From: Chara braunii
Lineage: Eukaryota; Streptophyta; Charophyceae; Charales; Characeae
NCBI GenBank assembly: GCA_003427395.1
Contig: BFEA01000497.1
Coordinates: forward strand, 845,715 to 897,460
Reading direction: 5' to 3'
DNA: 51,746 nt
Shown here in pieces: positions 28,622 to 39,505 of this stretch. The position numbers and the translations under genes are program-made. The notes under the pieces were generated by a model. It saw only the letters and a list, made by a program, of their open reading frames with translations. It was not told the DNA's origin and searched no databases. How positions within the stretch are numbered: the stretch's first letter is position 1; each line of letters starts with the position of its first letter.

Positions 28622-29769
28622 GTTTTAGGGCCAAACCCCGGTAGACTTTCGAGCCTTGGTCGACCCTACTGCAGGACCTAGTTGGCTCGGCCCGCCAACG
28701 CTCATGCTCAGGGCACGGGCCATTCGTCCCAGGGTCACCCCCACCTAGTGCTTTGAGATGGATGGGGGTGGGCCATCGAGCGAGAGGACTTTGACATTGG
28801 GGATGTAGCTCAGCCCTCACGCCGGGTGGCAGTCTCGCTGGTCATTTTGCAAACGCTGATTTTTTTTTTTCTTGGTTGTGTTCCCAAGCAAGTGCTCCTT
28901 CCAATACGCAAGCAGTCCAAGGGTTCTTTGAGAATTCTTCTTTTGTGCGCAGGCTAAACGTCATCCTTAGGCCACACACCGTTTCCCTAAGCACACCAAT
29001 CCTTCGGCGTCATCAGGGTGCGGCAACGCCGTCTTCCCCCTCGCCTCTTCGCACTCCTCATGTCTCATACATTCCATCCATCGTCATTGGAACAAACCCC
29101 TTAGTCCTTTTGGGGCCTTCACATGCATGCACAGGCTACTTCACAGTCCGATCAGCAAAAGTCTCACTCTTTTCTTTCATTCACACTCCAAGTCTCATGC
29201 ACAAAGGTCTCTCTCATGGTTCGGTTTTACACTAAGGGCCCCGTAGCCCCTTTGTCCCCTCTTCCTTTTTTTTTCCTTGCCGCCCGGTTTCTCCCGGCCC
29301 GGTCCCGCTCAAGGCATTCCAAGACTTTACTTACCTGCACAATCCCACATGAAAGCAAAGACCGATACAATCCCCCATTGGCCCATTGGGGTCAACACAT
29401 AGCCCTTCCCGCATGCCTAACTTTCTCTTTCTTCGACTTCTCATTATTCCTTTTCCTTTGCTCATTTAGTCCATCCTCTTCTCATAGTTATGCAGTAAGG
29501 GAAATGGTTGAGTCAAACTGACCTTGCTCTAGGTACCAACTTGGTCTAGTCCTTTTTCCCGGACTTGACTCCTCTCAATTGCTCACGTGTCTCTTTCTTC
29601 TCCTTCTTGGCGGCACAAGGGACCGACAACCCTTCCCTTGCCCACTTTCTTCGCCAAGTGAGGACAATTTCTTTTCACCGTTCGTTCCCTGGCAATGTAA
29701 CAGGTGAGTGGAGAAGGGTTAGTTATATGCCAAGTGGTGGAAGAGAAAAAGGTTGAGGGGGCCAAAGCA

Positions 29770-29780
29770 TGAGAGAGAGG

Positions 29781-29818
<38 letters not shown>
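29770..29818. repeat. (GA)n microsatellite
   Basis: About 49 bases, uninterrupted apart from GAACGAG near the start, at the head/array boundary of copy 3. Confidence 0.9.
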
Positions 29819-29820
<2 letters not shown>

Positions 29821-29889
29821 CTCCCTAATCCTAATCAAGCCTTACCCTTACTTGACCTACCCTCCCCTGTTCAAGATCCGAACCAATTC

Positions 29890-32630
29890 ATCATTGAGTG
29901 AGGGAAGACTGAACTGCACAATTTAGGCTAGAGTACGCACATGTGCGAGGTTAGGGAGGCGACTAGGAAAAACCGACATATTACCAAGTGAAGAAAAAAC
30001 CGAACTACAGCAAAAGACCCACAACACACACATACATGAGTCACGGAGCAGCTAGGAAGCAACCGCCACATTACTAAGTGAAGGAAAGACTTGGACAGCA
30101 GCAAAAGACCTCCAACACACACATACATGAATCACGGAACAGCTAGGAAGCAACCGCCACATTACTAAGAGAAGGAAAGACTGAACAACAGCAAAAGACC
30201 TGCAACATATACATACATGAATCATGGAACAGCTAGGAAGCAACTGCCACATTACTAAGTGAAGGAAAGACTTGGACAGCAACAAAAGATCTGCAGCACA
30301 TACTTGCATGAGTCACGGAACAACTAGGAAGCAACCGCCACATTACTAAGTGAAGGAAAGATTGAACAACAACAAAAGACCCACAACACACACATACACG
30401 AGTCACGGAACAACCTGGAGGCAACCGCCACATTACTAAGTGAAGGAAAGACTGAACAACAACAAAAAACCCACAACACACACCTATATGAGTCACAGAA
30501 CAGCTAGGAAGCAACCACCACATTACTAAGTGAAGGAAAGACTGAACAGCAGCAAAAGACCCACAACACACACCTACATGAGTCACGGAACAGCTAGGAA
30601 GCAACCGCCACATTACTAAGTGAAGGAAAGACTGGACTGCAGCAAAAGACCCACCAGATACACAATCATGAGTCACGGAACAGCTAGGAAGCAACCGCCA
30701 CATTATTACTAAATAAAGGAAAGACTGAACAACAGCAAAAGAACCCACAGCAGTAGCAGCCAAGTCCCGGTCACCCATCCCACATCAGTAGCAGCCAAGT
30801 GTTACCCATCCCACAGAAGTAGCAGCCAAGTGCCAGTCACCCATCCCACAGCAGTAGCAGCCAAGCGTCGGTCACCCATCCCACAGAAGTAGCAGCCAAG
30901 TGCCAGTCCCCCATCCCACAGGAGTAGCAGCCAAGCGCCGGTCACCCATCCCACAGCAGAAGCAGCCAAGTGTGGTCCGGACAATCATCAAGGCATGAAT
31001 TTGACAAAGCGAGGGTGTAGCCGATGGAAACACATGCACATGAGTAGAAGAACAACCATGTGAGAATCGGAACACTACAAAAGGCATGAACTTGATAAAG
31101 TGAGGGTGTGAGTAGTAAGAACACATGTATATGAGTAGTAGAACAACCAAGTGGGAGCCGGAACACTACCGAAGGCATGAACTTAACAATATGAATGCAA
31201 GTAGTGAAAGCACATATATATGAGTAGTGGAACAGCCAAGTGTGAAACGGAACACTACCAAAGGTATGAACTTGACAAAATGAGAGTGCAAGTAGTGAAA
31301 GCACATGTATATGAGTAGTGGAACAACCAAGTGTGAAAAGGAGCGTTACCAAAGACATGAATTTGACAAAACGAGAGTGTAAGTAGTGAGAACACATATA
31401 TATGAGTAGTAGAACAGCCAAGTGGGAATCGGAATACTACCGAAGGCATGAACTTGACAATATGAGAGTGTTAGTGAAAACACATATATATGAGTAGTGG
31501 AACAGCCAAGTGTGAAACGGAACACTACCAAATGCATGAACTTGACAAAATGGGGGTGTGAGTAGTGAAAGCACATGTATATGAGTAGTAGAACAGCCAA
31601 GTGTGAAACGGAACACTACCAAACGCATGAACTTGACAAAATGAGAGTGCACGTAGTGAAAGCACATGTATATGGGTAGTGGAACAACCAANNNNNNNNN
31701 NNNNNNNNNNNNNNNNNNNNNNNNNNNNNNNNNNNNNNNNNNNNNNNNNNNNNNNNNNNNNNNNNNNNNNNNNNNNNNNNNNNNNNNNNNNNNNNNNNNN
31801 NNNNNNNNNNNNNNNNNNNNNNNNNNNNNNNNNNNNNNNNNNNNNNNNNNNNNNNNNNNNNNNNNNNNNNNNNNNNNNNNNNNNNNNNNNNNNNNNNNNN
31901 NNNNNNNNNNNNNNNNNNNNNNNNNNNNNNNNNNNNNNNNNNNNNNNNNNNNNNNNNNNNNNNNNNNNNNNNNNNNNNNNNNNNNNNNNNNNNNNNNNNN
32001 NNNNNNNNNNNGTGCACGTAGTGAAAGCACATGTATATGGGTAGTGGAACAACCAAGTGTGAAACGGAGCATTACCGAAGACATGAACTTGACAAAACGA
32101 GAGTCTTAAGTAGTGAGAACACATGTATATGAGTAGTAGAACAGCCAAGTGGGAACCGGAACACTACCGAAGGCATGAACTTGACAATATGAGAGTGTAA
32201 GTAGTGAAAGCACACGTATATGAGTAGTGGCATAGCCAAGTGTGAAACGGAACATTACCAAAATGGGGGTGTGAGTCGTGAAAGTACATGTATACGAGTA
32301 GTAGAACAGCAAAGTGCGAATCGGGACACTATCATGTGAGAGATGGGTCATGCATGTGAGTGAGGCTTGCTCAAACACACGCTTGAAGCCCATGAAGGCA
32401 ACCAAGAATGCAACGGAATATCACAATGTGAGAGTTGAACCATGCATGTGAGTGAGACTTGCTCAAACACATGCTTGAGGCTCATGAATGCAACCAAGAA
32501 TGAAATGGAATGACATTATGTGAGAGATTAGCCATGCATGTGAGTGAGACTTGCTCAAACACATGCTTGAAGCTCATGAATACAACCAAGAATGCAACGG
32601 AATGCCATCATGTGAGAAAATTGAGCAAAG
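29890..32630. repeat. Tandem arrays of LTR copy 3 (four families)
   Basis: (i) 29930-30745: about nine ~91-bp units with GAACAGCTAGGAAGCAACCG and CATTACTAAGTGAAGGAAAG. (ii) 30748-30975: about seven ~36-bp units with GTAGCAGCCAAGTGCC and GGTCACCCATCCCAC. (iii) 30985-32330: ~92-bp units with CACATGTATATGAGTAGTGG and GGCATGAACTTGACAAAATG, split by the N gap. (iv) 32330-32630: ~92-bp units with GCATGTGAGTGAGACTTGCT, related to 16560-16860 in copy 2. The order of families is similar to copy 2. Non-coding. Confidence 0.9.
31692..32011. other. Assembly gap (320 N)
   Basis: Run of undetermined bases inside the ~92-bp array. Flanks are near-identical repeat units (GTGCACGTAGTGAAAGCACA occurs on both sides), so the true number of units is unknown and open frames crossing the gap are meaningless. 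Confidence 1.
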
Positions 32631-32639
32631 CAGGTGAAA

Positions 32640-33590
32640 GGAACCATAAAAAACACTAGAACAAACATGAACAAGAGTTGCGATTTATTTCGTAAGTGAA
32701 GAAGAGGAGAGAAAGTGAGAAAAGAGTGAGTGCAATTCACCCAAATGCATGAAATCACAAGAGGGGAAGTGGTGATTCACGAGTGAAGAAAAGGACAACA
32801 CAAGAGGCAATCATTATCTAAACACTAGATTAAACATAGACAAGAGTTGCGATTTGCTGTTAAGTGAAAAAGAGGAGAGAAAGTGAGAAAAGAGTGAGTG
32901 TAACTCACTCAAATGCATGAGGGGAGAAGTAGCGCTTCACATGGGAGTGAAGAAATGGACTAAACAAGAGGTAATCATCACCAAAATGCTAGATTAAGCA
33001 AAGACAAGAGTTGCGATTTGCTCCTTAAGTGAAGAAGAGGATAGAAAGTGAGAAAAGGGTGAGTGTAACTCACTCGAATGCATGACATCACAAGGGGAGA
33101 AGTAACGCTTCACATGGGAGTGAAGAAATTGACTAAACAAGAGGTAATCATTACCAAAACACTAGATTAAGCAAAGACCAGAGTTGCGATTTGCTCCTTA
33201 AGTGAAGAACCTTCCCCTTCCTTCTCCTACTCTCCCAATGACCTTCTATTTATATCCCACTCTCTTCTACCTCAACCCCTCTCCCTCTCTGCATAGGAAC
33301 TGTCCTAAGCTTAGAGTAGATGGTAGGGAGCCTTCACACTAGTAATGATCTCCCCATGGGCTCATTCTTCACCTCCATGTGAATTGCCACTTCCCCCATT
33401 GTGATTTCATGCATTTGAGTGAGTTACACTCAATCTTTCCTCACTTTCTCTCCTCTTCTTCACTTAGGAGCAAATCGCAACTCTTGTTTTTGCTTAATCT
33501 AGTGTTTTGGTGATGAATACCTCTTGTTTAATCCATTTTTTCACTCCCATGTGAAGCACTACTTCTCCCCTTGTGATTAAGAAGGAGAGG
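32640..33590. repeat. ~180-bp tandem units followed by an inverted unit (large hairpin)
   Basis: About three direct units (starting near 32650, 32825 and 33000) carry AGAGTTGCGATTTGCT, AAGAGTGAGTGTAACTCACT and GTGAAGAAATGGACTAAACA. A further unit lies inverted at about 33385-33590. The arms 33090-33207 and 33465-33582 are near-perfect reverse complements, with a spacer of about 260 bases. Within the spacer, 33245-33258 reads TCTATTTATATCCC, a TATA-like sequence on plus. No coding function seen. Confidence 0.85.
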
Positions 33591-33617
33591 AGGGAGAGAA
33601 AAAACATAAGGGAGGGA

Positions 33618-33666
33618 GGAGAAGAAGAAGAAGAAGAAGAAGAAGAAGAAGAGAAAGAGGAAGAAG

Positions 33667-33693
<27 letters not shown>
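33618..33693. repeat. Polypurine tract of LTR copy 3 with poly(A)
   Basis: GAAGAAGAAGAAGAAG units running into about 26 A residues (33667-33693), at the same junction as in copies 1 and 2. Confidence 0.9.
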
Positions 33694-33697
<4 letters not shown>

Positions 33698-34451
33698 CTC
33701 CTTTTCACTCACCTCCTTGGTGTCTTGGAGATGGAGCACCAACCTTGATGAAGCTTCTCCCTTCTTTGCACAAGTATCACCTTGGCTATGACTTTCTCCT
33801 TACTCCAGCCCTTCTCTTCCTCCTCTCTCAACCTCATCCAAGTTATGGCAAGCTTCTTCCACTATGGTTATGGAGTCCTCCCCTCTAGGAGGGCTAATGA
33901 GACTCCCTCTAGCCTCTCTCTCTTCCTCACAGCCTGGGGGCTATGGCAGATCACCTCCCTAGGCCAGCCTCACTACCACTAACCTCTAGAGTTTCTCCCC
34001 CTAGCTCACAGTCTCCTCTAAGCTCCCAAATTGGCAGGGGTTCCCCTCTCCTCTCTCCAAGTGAGAAAAGTGCTCCTATAAACTCACTTGGGCAACATGG
34101 GCACTCCTTATGCAAATGTGAGTGTAGCGGACTGAATCCTCAGCTTATGTAGGTTGAAACCAGCACTCCGGCCAGCCCATGGGCCTCCCCATGTGCCTTG
34201 AGGTGGACCGAGGTACCCCCAAGGCAAAATTTCACCACTAGGCCCTTCCGGAGGTATCTGGGCCTTATTTTGGCCAAGTTCATGCACTCCGAGTGGTTGG
34301 TACCAACTCGGATTGCCTCTTGGCCTCCTTCAGCCTCTTTTTCATTTTCTAAATGTTGCCCCCTTGGGTTCTAATGCCCAAGGGGCAGACTCACTTGAGG
34401 GAAAAAAACCTAGAGGGCCTTTTTCTCGATTTTTTCAGTTTCTACCCCATT
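33694..34451. repeat. Truncated hairpin module of LTR copy 3
   Basis: Matches 17900-18635 of copy 2 and 2050-2800 of copy 1 (GAGTCCTCCCCTCTAGGAGG, CTATGGCAGATCACCTCCCT). The hairpin equivalent at 34284-34316 has decayed arms (GCACTCCGAGT...ACTCGGATTGC). It stops near 34451. Confidence 0.75.
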
Positions 34452-35246
34452 TGCAAGGAGGATGAGCAATAGCGAACTTCAGCAATCAAACAACATCATA
34501 CATATGAGTCCAGATAGTATTGACCTTGAACCAACAACAGAATTGCATCACGAGATTCACCAAATAAGAACACATCAAGAGTTCATAATTAACAATGCTG
34601 AAATAGTCCCATCATCATCAACGAAGAACCAGAGTTGATATCCTATCTGGCGCTCGGCGCCCAGACTACACGTGGCAGATCCTATCTAGCCTATACTACG
34701 AAGCCGAAATATGACGTTAACAACATTCCCGAAGTACGAGCATATGGCGACCAATGTCGCACGCTTCCAGCACCAGGTATGTCTCGCGCTACACTCACAA
34801 CCTCGTTCCCCAACTCACAGATGCCACTAGCACCCAAGGACCACCCTGCGCCTCACCCAGCTTACAGTAGCGCAACTCGGCTATGGCTGCATGCTCCTTC
34901 CCTGCTCGCCCGTGAGAGTGTAGGCGCCAGCCAGCAAATAGCGCAGCATGCAGCCAACACTCGAATGCTGAATGAGGAGGCAGGCCCTTTCCTATATCCA
35001 AGCGGCCTGCCTGCGTCCAGTCCAGGAAGCTTCCAGTAGGCCTCGGTAGCTTGAGGCCCAGCACGAGGAGAGCAGGCCTTGGGCCTGAAGTGGTTGCATG
35101 TGCCCAACTGCTTTCGGCCTGTGTTTGGCCCGGTACCCGTATCCAGCCCAGGGCCTGCTTCACGTACATTCACACAGGCGGCCCAAGGTCTGGGTTCAGT
35201 GGTCTCGCATTCCCTCCTCCTTAGCTTCAGCAGTCCTCTGAGAAGC
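34452..35246. other. No gene recognised (probable 3' untranslated or LTR sequence of element 3)
   Basis: 800 bases between LTR copy 3 and the chromodomain stop of element 3. Features seen: a near-palindrome CTGGCGCTCGGCGCCCAG at 34647-34664 flanked by GATATCCTATCT and GCAGATCCTATCT. Short frames on both strands (134 codons at 34635 on plus, 124 at 35169 on minus) have no recognisable motifs. By position it should contain the 3' end of element 3. Confidence 0.4.
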
Positions 35247-36833
35247 TCAATCTTCGATCATAGGGCGCTTTCCCTTCTGCAGAGATCTCTCATATTGAGT
35301 TACAACTTGAGGAGCGGTCTGCATCAGTTCCTCCCTGGTGAACCATCGTTCCTCCTTCAGATCAGTGTGATGCCGAAACCGAACACGGTACTGCAACTTC
35401 GGTTTCGGAGGACGTCCCCTGCCTGTGGGTCTTGGAACCGGCAACTCTCTGTGGTCCACAATATCATCAATGTCCACTTCTCCGTCCATGGTTGGGGGCA
35501 GCATTGAACGACGCAAGGGAAACTGATCAGTTTCTTCGAAAGGTGCTAACTTCGAAGCGTGAAAAACAGGGTAGGTGCGTAAGTGACCCGGGATGCGAAT
35601 AACATAAGAAGGCCCGTCTGGCTCATCCCCAACGACATCCAGGATTTCCCATGGTCCAAAGTACTGTGGCATGAGCTTGTGGGAGATCTCGTGCTCCTGT
35701 CCCAGTTCTGAGGACTTGACCCAGACTCTCTCCCCCACCTGAAACGTAGATGGACGGCGGTGTTTGTTCTAAGACTCAATCATTGTCGCCTGCGCCTTGT
35801 GCATGTGCTCAACAACCTGCTGCATCAGCTGTTCATATCGATAAGCAAACTCTAAAGTTCCTGGTGCAGCAGAAGGCTGGTTGTCAGGTAGTAGGAAATC
35901 CAAGGGCAGTCTAGGCTTAAAAGTTAATAGCAGACTACTCGGGCTCACGCCCGTCGCGCTGTGGACCGCGTTATTGTACAGGCTGGCAATGAGAGCAAGT
36001 TTCTCATCCTAGTCTACCTGATTTGGCTTAATATAATGCCTCAGCAGGTGTTGTACAACGAGGTTCAACTGTTCTGCTTGTCCATTTGCCTCAGGATGGT
36101 TTCCTGATGTGATCTGCAGTTGCGTTCCCTGTTCTGCAGCTGCACCTTTCCACAATTCACTTGTGAATCGCACATCACGGTCATTGACTATAGACTTCGA
36201 CAATCCAAAATCTCTAACCCAGTTCTCTTTGAACAACTTAATTACATGCTCAGTCTTCGCTGTCTCAGGCATTGCAATTACTCTAGCAAACTTACTAAAC
36301 CTATCCACAATAACGTAGACGTAGCGCATTCCACTCTTGTTGGTGACCAGCGTATCCATGAAGTCCATGGACAGGCTCTCACTAGGCCTTTCCGGAATCG
36401 GAAGGGGATTCTGGAGCCCAAGAGGAGCCTGAGTACGTGGCTTGTCTCTTTGACAGACCTGACAAGTCTCCACGTACAACTTCGCGTCTCTCATCATCGT
36501 GGGCCACCAGAACCGCTGCAACAGATTAGCTGCAGTCTTCTTAAAGCCAAAATATCCGGTGGCATCATGACATTCTCCTAAAAATAAACTACGCAAAGAC
36601 TCGCTGTTCGGGACACACAAACGTTTATTCCCTGCCTTCTCGAGAAACAGCAAGCCATTGATCAACTCAAACTCAACAAAAGTTTTCTTGTCCTTCGCCT
36701 GGAGTCTGCGTATGATCTCAAACATGAACTGGTCCTCGCGATAGGCTTCCACCATGGATTGAGTAACATCGTCCGCAAGCCCAAACTCAGTGATCAGCGC
36801 ACCTGAGAAGTCAGGTCTGCGCGACAGGAGTCA
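35247..36833 (-). pseudogene. pol: Gypsy element 3: integrase with chromodomain (chromovirus fragment)
   Basis: Starts with the RNase H end (LSRRPDFSGALITEFGLADD, 36820-36760). The integrase zinc region has CHDATGYFGFKKT and CQVCQRDK, so the second His of HHCC reads Tyr. The core keeps all three acidic residues: SMDFMDTL, NDRDVRFTSELW, and E in EANGQAEQLN. After in-frame TAGs near 36008 and 35770 come the SH3-like segment (VGERVWVKSSELGQEHEISH) and a chromodomain (VDIDDIVDHRELPVP, YRVRFRHHTDLKEERWFTRE) to the stop at 35247. The frame is otherwise unbroken for 1.5 kb, so decay is modest. RT, protease and gag are absent: an 18-bp repeat (36829, 36921) marks the junction with element 4. Confidence 0.9.
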
Positions 36834-36922
36834 TGTCGGTGGAAGAATGAATGGAGTCGTTGATCGGATTATGGATCTTCCAACCATAATGTAGCCTGAA
36901 CTGTAATGTAGCCTGTTTGGCG
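36834..36922. other. Junction between gypsy elements 3 and 4
   Basis: GTCATGTCGGTGGAAGAA occurs at 36829-36846 and again at 36921-36938, directly repeated about 92 bases apart, with unassigned sequence between. Element 3 coding ends just left of it and element 4 integrase begins just right of it. Confidence 0.6.
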
Positions 36923-37585
36923 TCATGTCGGTGGAAGAAGGAATGAAGTTAATATACAACACCTTGACCAAGTACACAACTCTTCATCCCATGTTTCCTG
37001 ATCCGAAATGATTAAGGCAGGAAGAAGTTGAAATATAATTTGGTTAATCTCCTCAGCCAAACCGTTTGCTTCGGAATGTCGAAAGAGTGTCATCTTTAGT
37101 TGGAGGCCAGAAGGACGTGAAGTCCTTCCAATCAGCACTTATGAAGTGCGGGTCCCGATCACTTATAAGGGTTTTTGGTGTTATGAAGTGCAGAGCGTAC
37201 TTCTGGTGAAACTCGCGGATCACGAGTTCAGTTGGGGCAATGGAATCAAATTTATGAATTTGGAAAAATGGTTAACAATCACCATCACTTGCGAATATTC
37301 ATTCTTATTTGTCTCTCCCATGTTCGTGAAGTCAATAGAGACTGAATCTTCGGGACCGTCGGGAATGGGAAGAGGTTTGAGCAGCCCCATGGGGTTTTGC
37401 CTTGATGGTTTGATTCGTTGACAAACTTGACACGTAGCCACAAACTTTTCAACATATCTTTTCATACTAGGCCAGTCTAACTGTTTCAGCAGGTTTCCGT
37501 AGGTTTTTGCAATGCCGAAGTGTCCACTTCGATTATGAGCCAAATCCAAGAAGTGTATGTGGAGAGGCTCATGGTTGGTACACAC
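36923..37585 (-). pseudogene. pol: Integrase of gypsy element 4 (frameshifted)
   Basis: 37585-37220 holds an intact HHCC region (H in HFLDLAHNRSGHFGIAKTYG, then CQVCQRIK) and the first core Asp (SVSIDFTNMGETNKN). The usual VDRFSK reads VNHFSKF. Continuing in other frames: ISDRDPHFISADWKDF (second Asp) and LFRHSEANGLAEEINQ (Glu). At least two frameshifts lie between 37220 and 37100. The reading stops near 36923 and no SH3-like part or chromodomain follows. Its C-terminus has been lost at the junction with element 3. Confidence 0.8.
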
Positions 37586-37589
37586 AAAT

Positions 37590-38270
37590 GGTCATTTTTT
37601 TCGTAGCGTCAAAAAAACAGACCTTCTCATTCATGAAAATCAGGCTGGCTGTTGGGTTCAACCCGCAACTGCTCAAGGATTGGGCTGAGTTCCGGATCCT
37701 TGGTAGTTTGCTCAACTAGTTCCTCCTTCAGTTTCTTCTGGAGGTCGTAGGAGCTCACAAGGCAAGTGATATACTCGGGGTGGCGAGACAATGCATCAGC
37801 AACTCAAGTATAACAACCCTTCCTGTATTTTAATTCAAAAACGTCAAACTCATGGAACCAATGAGTCAGCGTAGGAGATAAGGTAGTTTGCTCCTTAATC
37901 CACTTTAAGGTTTCATGATCTGAGAAGACTTTGAAGTGGCGTCCCAAAAGATAGTGCTTCCAATGGTTGAACACCTCACACAAAGCATAAAACTCGCGCA
38001 TGTAAGTGGAAGTAGCTACCTTTTTGTTGGGCTGCGTTTGTTGTAGTATTCGAGCCGACGCAAGCCATCACCATCATCTTGTTGCAGTACTGCGCCAATC
38101 CCATATTGGCTCGCATCCGTGGTTACTACGGATGTAAGTTTGGGATGTGCAATGCGGAGCACAAGATGACTCACCAAGGCCTCTTTCAAGGCTTGAAAGG
38201 TAGTCTCGCATGCCTCGTTCCATGCATAGGATACATTCCTACTTGTTAGTCTAGACAATGAACAAGTAGT
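37590..38270 (-). pseudogene. pol: RT thumb and RNase H of gypsy element 4
   Basis: 38258-38016 gives NVSYAWNEACETTFQALKEA, then LTSVVTTDASQYGIGAVLQQ (first RNase H Asp in TDAS) and YYNKRSPTKR. After a frameshift, 38001-37804 gives MREFYALCEVFNHWKHYLLG, KVFSDHETLKWIKEQ (Asp in SDH) and LKYRKGCYT, then a stop. ADALSRHPEY follows beyond it. RNase H degrades the RNA strand during cDNA synthesis. Motif order and spacing are normal; one frameshift and one stop. Confidence 0.8.
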
Positions 38271-38279
38271 GATAGAGAA

Positions 38280-38760
38280 TCACGGCACGAACTTCCGATA
38301 GTATGATGCAAGACCAGGAAAGGAATGCAGTTCAGGAACAGTCGCCGGTTGAGGGCAGTCACGTATGACCTCAACCTTGGTCGCCGCCTGCAGTAGACAA
38401 CCGGTCCCTAGATAGATGACATTGTCCCTCCCAAACTCAAATTCCTGTAAGTTGAGATGGAGCTGCATTTTCTTGAGGATTATGAACACTTCCTCAAGGT
38501 GTCTCCAGTGTTCTTCCATTGGTATGCTGGAGATCAATACATCATTCAAGTATACGACAAATTCGCTTGGCTTGATCCACCATTTGTCAATCATCTCATC
38601 AATTTGCCTTCGGAGTTTCTCCAACTCCCCGGACCCCATACAGTACACACAAACCTTTGGAGGAACAATGCCTTCGATCAACTCGATCGTGTGTTTGACC
38701 GATCGCGTGGGGACTCCATGCGGTTTGGCCAAAACTTCCAGAAATCAGTTGAGTAGGCTT
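38280..38760 (-). pseudogene. pol: Reverse transcriptase of gypsy element 4 with internal deletion
   Basis: 38732-38280 reads TIELIEGIVPPKV and IDEMIDKWWIKPSEF, then directly FVVYLNDVLISSIPMEEHWR and LHLNLQEFEFGRDNVIYLG. In a complete gypsy RT more than 100 residues (K.DG.WR, motif A and motif B) separate the W.(K/R)PS segment from the F.V.Y.DD segment. Here they are fused at about 38565 without losing the frame. Motif C reads YLND instead of YLDD. Enzymatically dead for both reasons. Confidence 0.85.
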
Positions 38761-38964
38761 TAGATGTTTGCCAGGATTTCTGGGGGGTGGGGAATCAAAA
38801 AAAGGATCACCTAAATCAGGTAGCAGATTAGTAGTGAAGACAACCGAATTCGAACTAGAAGTACACGGAGAAATACTAGAAGTAGGCACATTAGGCAAAT
38901 AAGAATTTGTACTCGCCGTAAAAGTAGAAGGCACATGAGTAGGACGAACAAAAGCAACATACAA

Positions 38965-39505
38965 CTATTCTTCCTCCTTTTGTTTGCGCCACTTCTTGCA
39001 GAATTGCATTGCCTGGAGATAAGTCACTTGTGATTTGCTCTCCTGGTCTTGTAATACTCCACGTTCATTTCCCAAAGCATTATGCACCACAAAGAGATCA
39101 ACCTTCCACTCAGTCCATTTGCATTGGGACCGTAGCCAGCCCAACCCAAGGACTGTGTTGAAAGGGCACTTGTCAAGTACATAGAAGTTGAGTGCATGTG
39201 TGACAGCCTTATCTTTGTCCAAGGTAGTGGCGAGCACCTTTGACCGCATGCGTTGAAGAGATAACTTATTTGTTGCCTACTTGGGTCTGACAAGGGGCCT
39301 GCAACTCCACTTGCTTCCTTCCCAAGCCCTCCTTGCATACCCCGTGTGGAGACATGAAGTTAGTAGTCGCGCCACAATCAACCAAGACACGAAGGTAGCG
39401 GTGGTTAATGAGAAGCTTGAATAAGATAAACTTCGCTGTCCCTTGAGCACGCTGCTGTTTCATCTCAGCCCAATTCTCAAGGTGGTAGTGAAAGTTAACC
39501 TTCAC
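38965..39505 (-). pseudogene. Aspartic protease of gypsy element 4
   Basis: 39505-39266 contains YLRVLVDCGATTNFMSPHGV near 39400-39340: the retropepsin active-site motif (D-x-G-A-T) with its following strand. After a stop/frameshift near 39260, 39249-38965 gives HALNFYVLDKCPFNTVLGLG and WLRSQ, the usual ILG..WL end of the domain. The catalytic Asp is present. Upstream is the gag zinc knuckle. Between this frame and RT, 38964-38760 is a Ser/Thr/Pro-rich linker. Confidence 0.8.

Larger units (their letters stand above)
28622..34451 (-). mobile_element. Giant LTR-like repeat, copy 3
   Basis: Head from TAGGGCCAAACCCCGG (28622, the first TG of TGTAGGG missing) to about 29765, (GA)n, several arrays, an inverted repeat, a polypurine tract, and the first 760 bases of the hairpin module, ending abruptly near 34451 after TTTCTACCCCATTT (compare 18625 in copy 2, which continues). 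It interrupts element 2 inside RNase H on the left. The rest of element 2 does not resume on the right, so a simple insertion with later deletion, or a rearrangement, is needed. Contains a 320-bp assembly gap. Confidence 0.6.

Noticed and set aside
31437-32148. Several frames of 120-215 codons across 31692-32011
   Set aside because: More than half of each frame is the N gap. The remainder is 92-bp repeat DNA.
34635-35173. Frames on both strands at the left of element 3
   Set aside because: No recognisable motifs on either strand; composition matches untranslated retroelement DNA.
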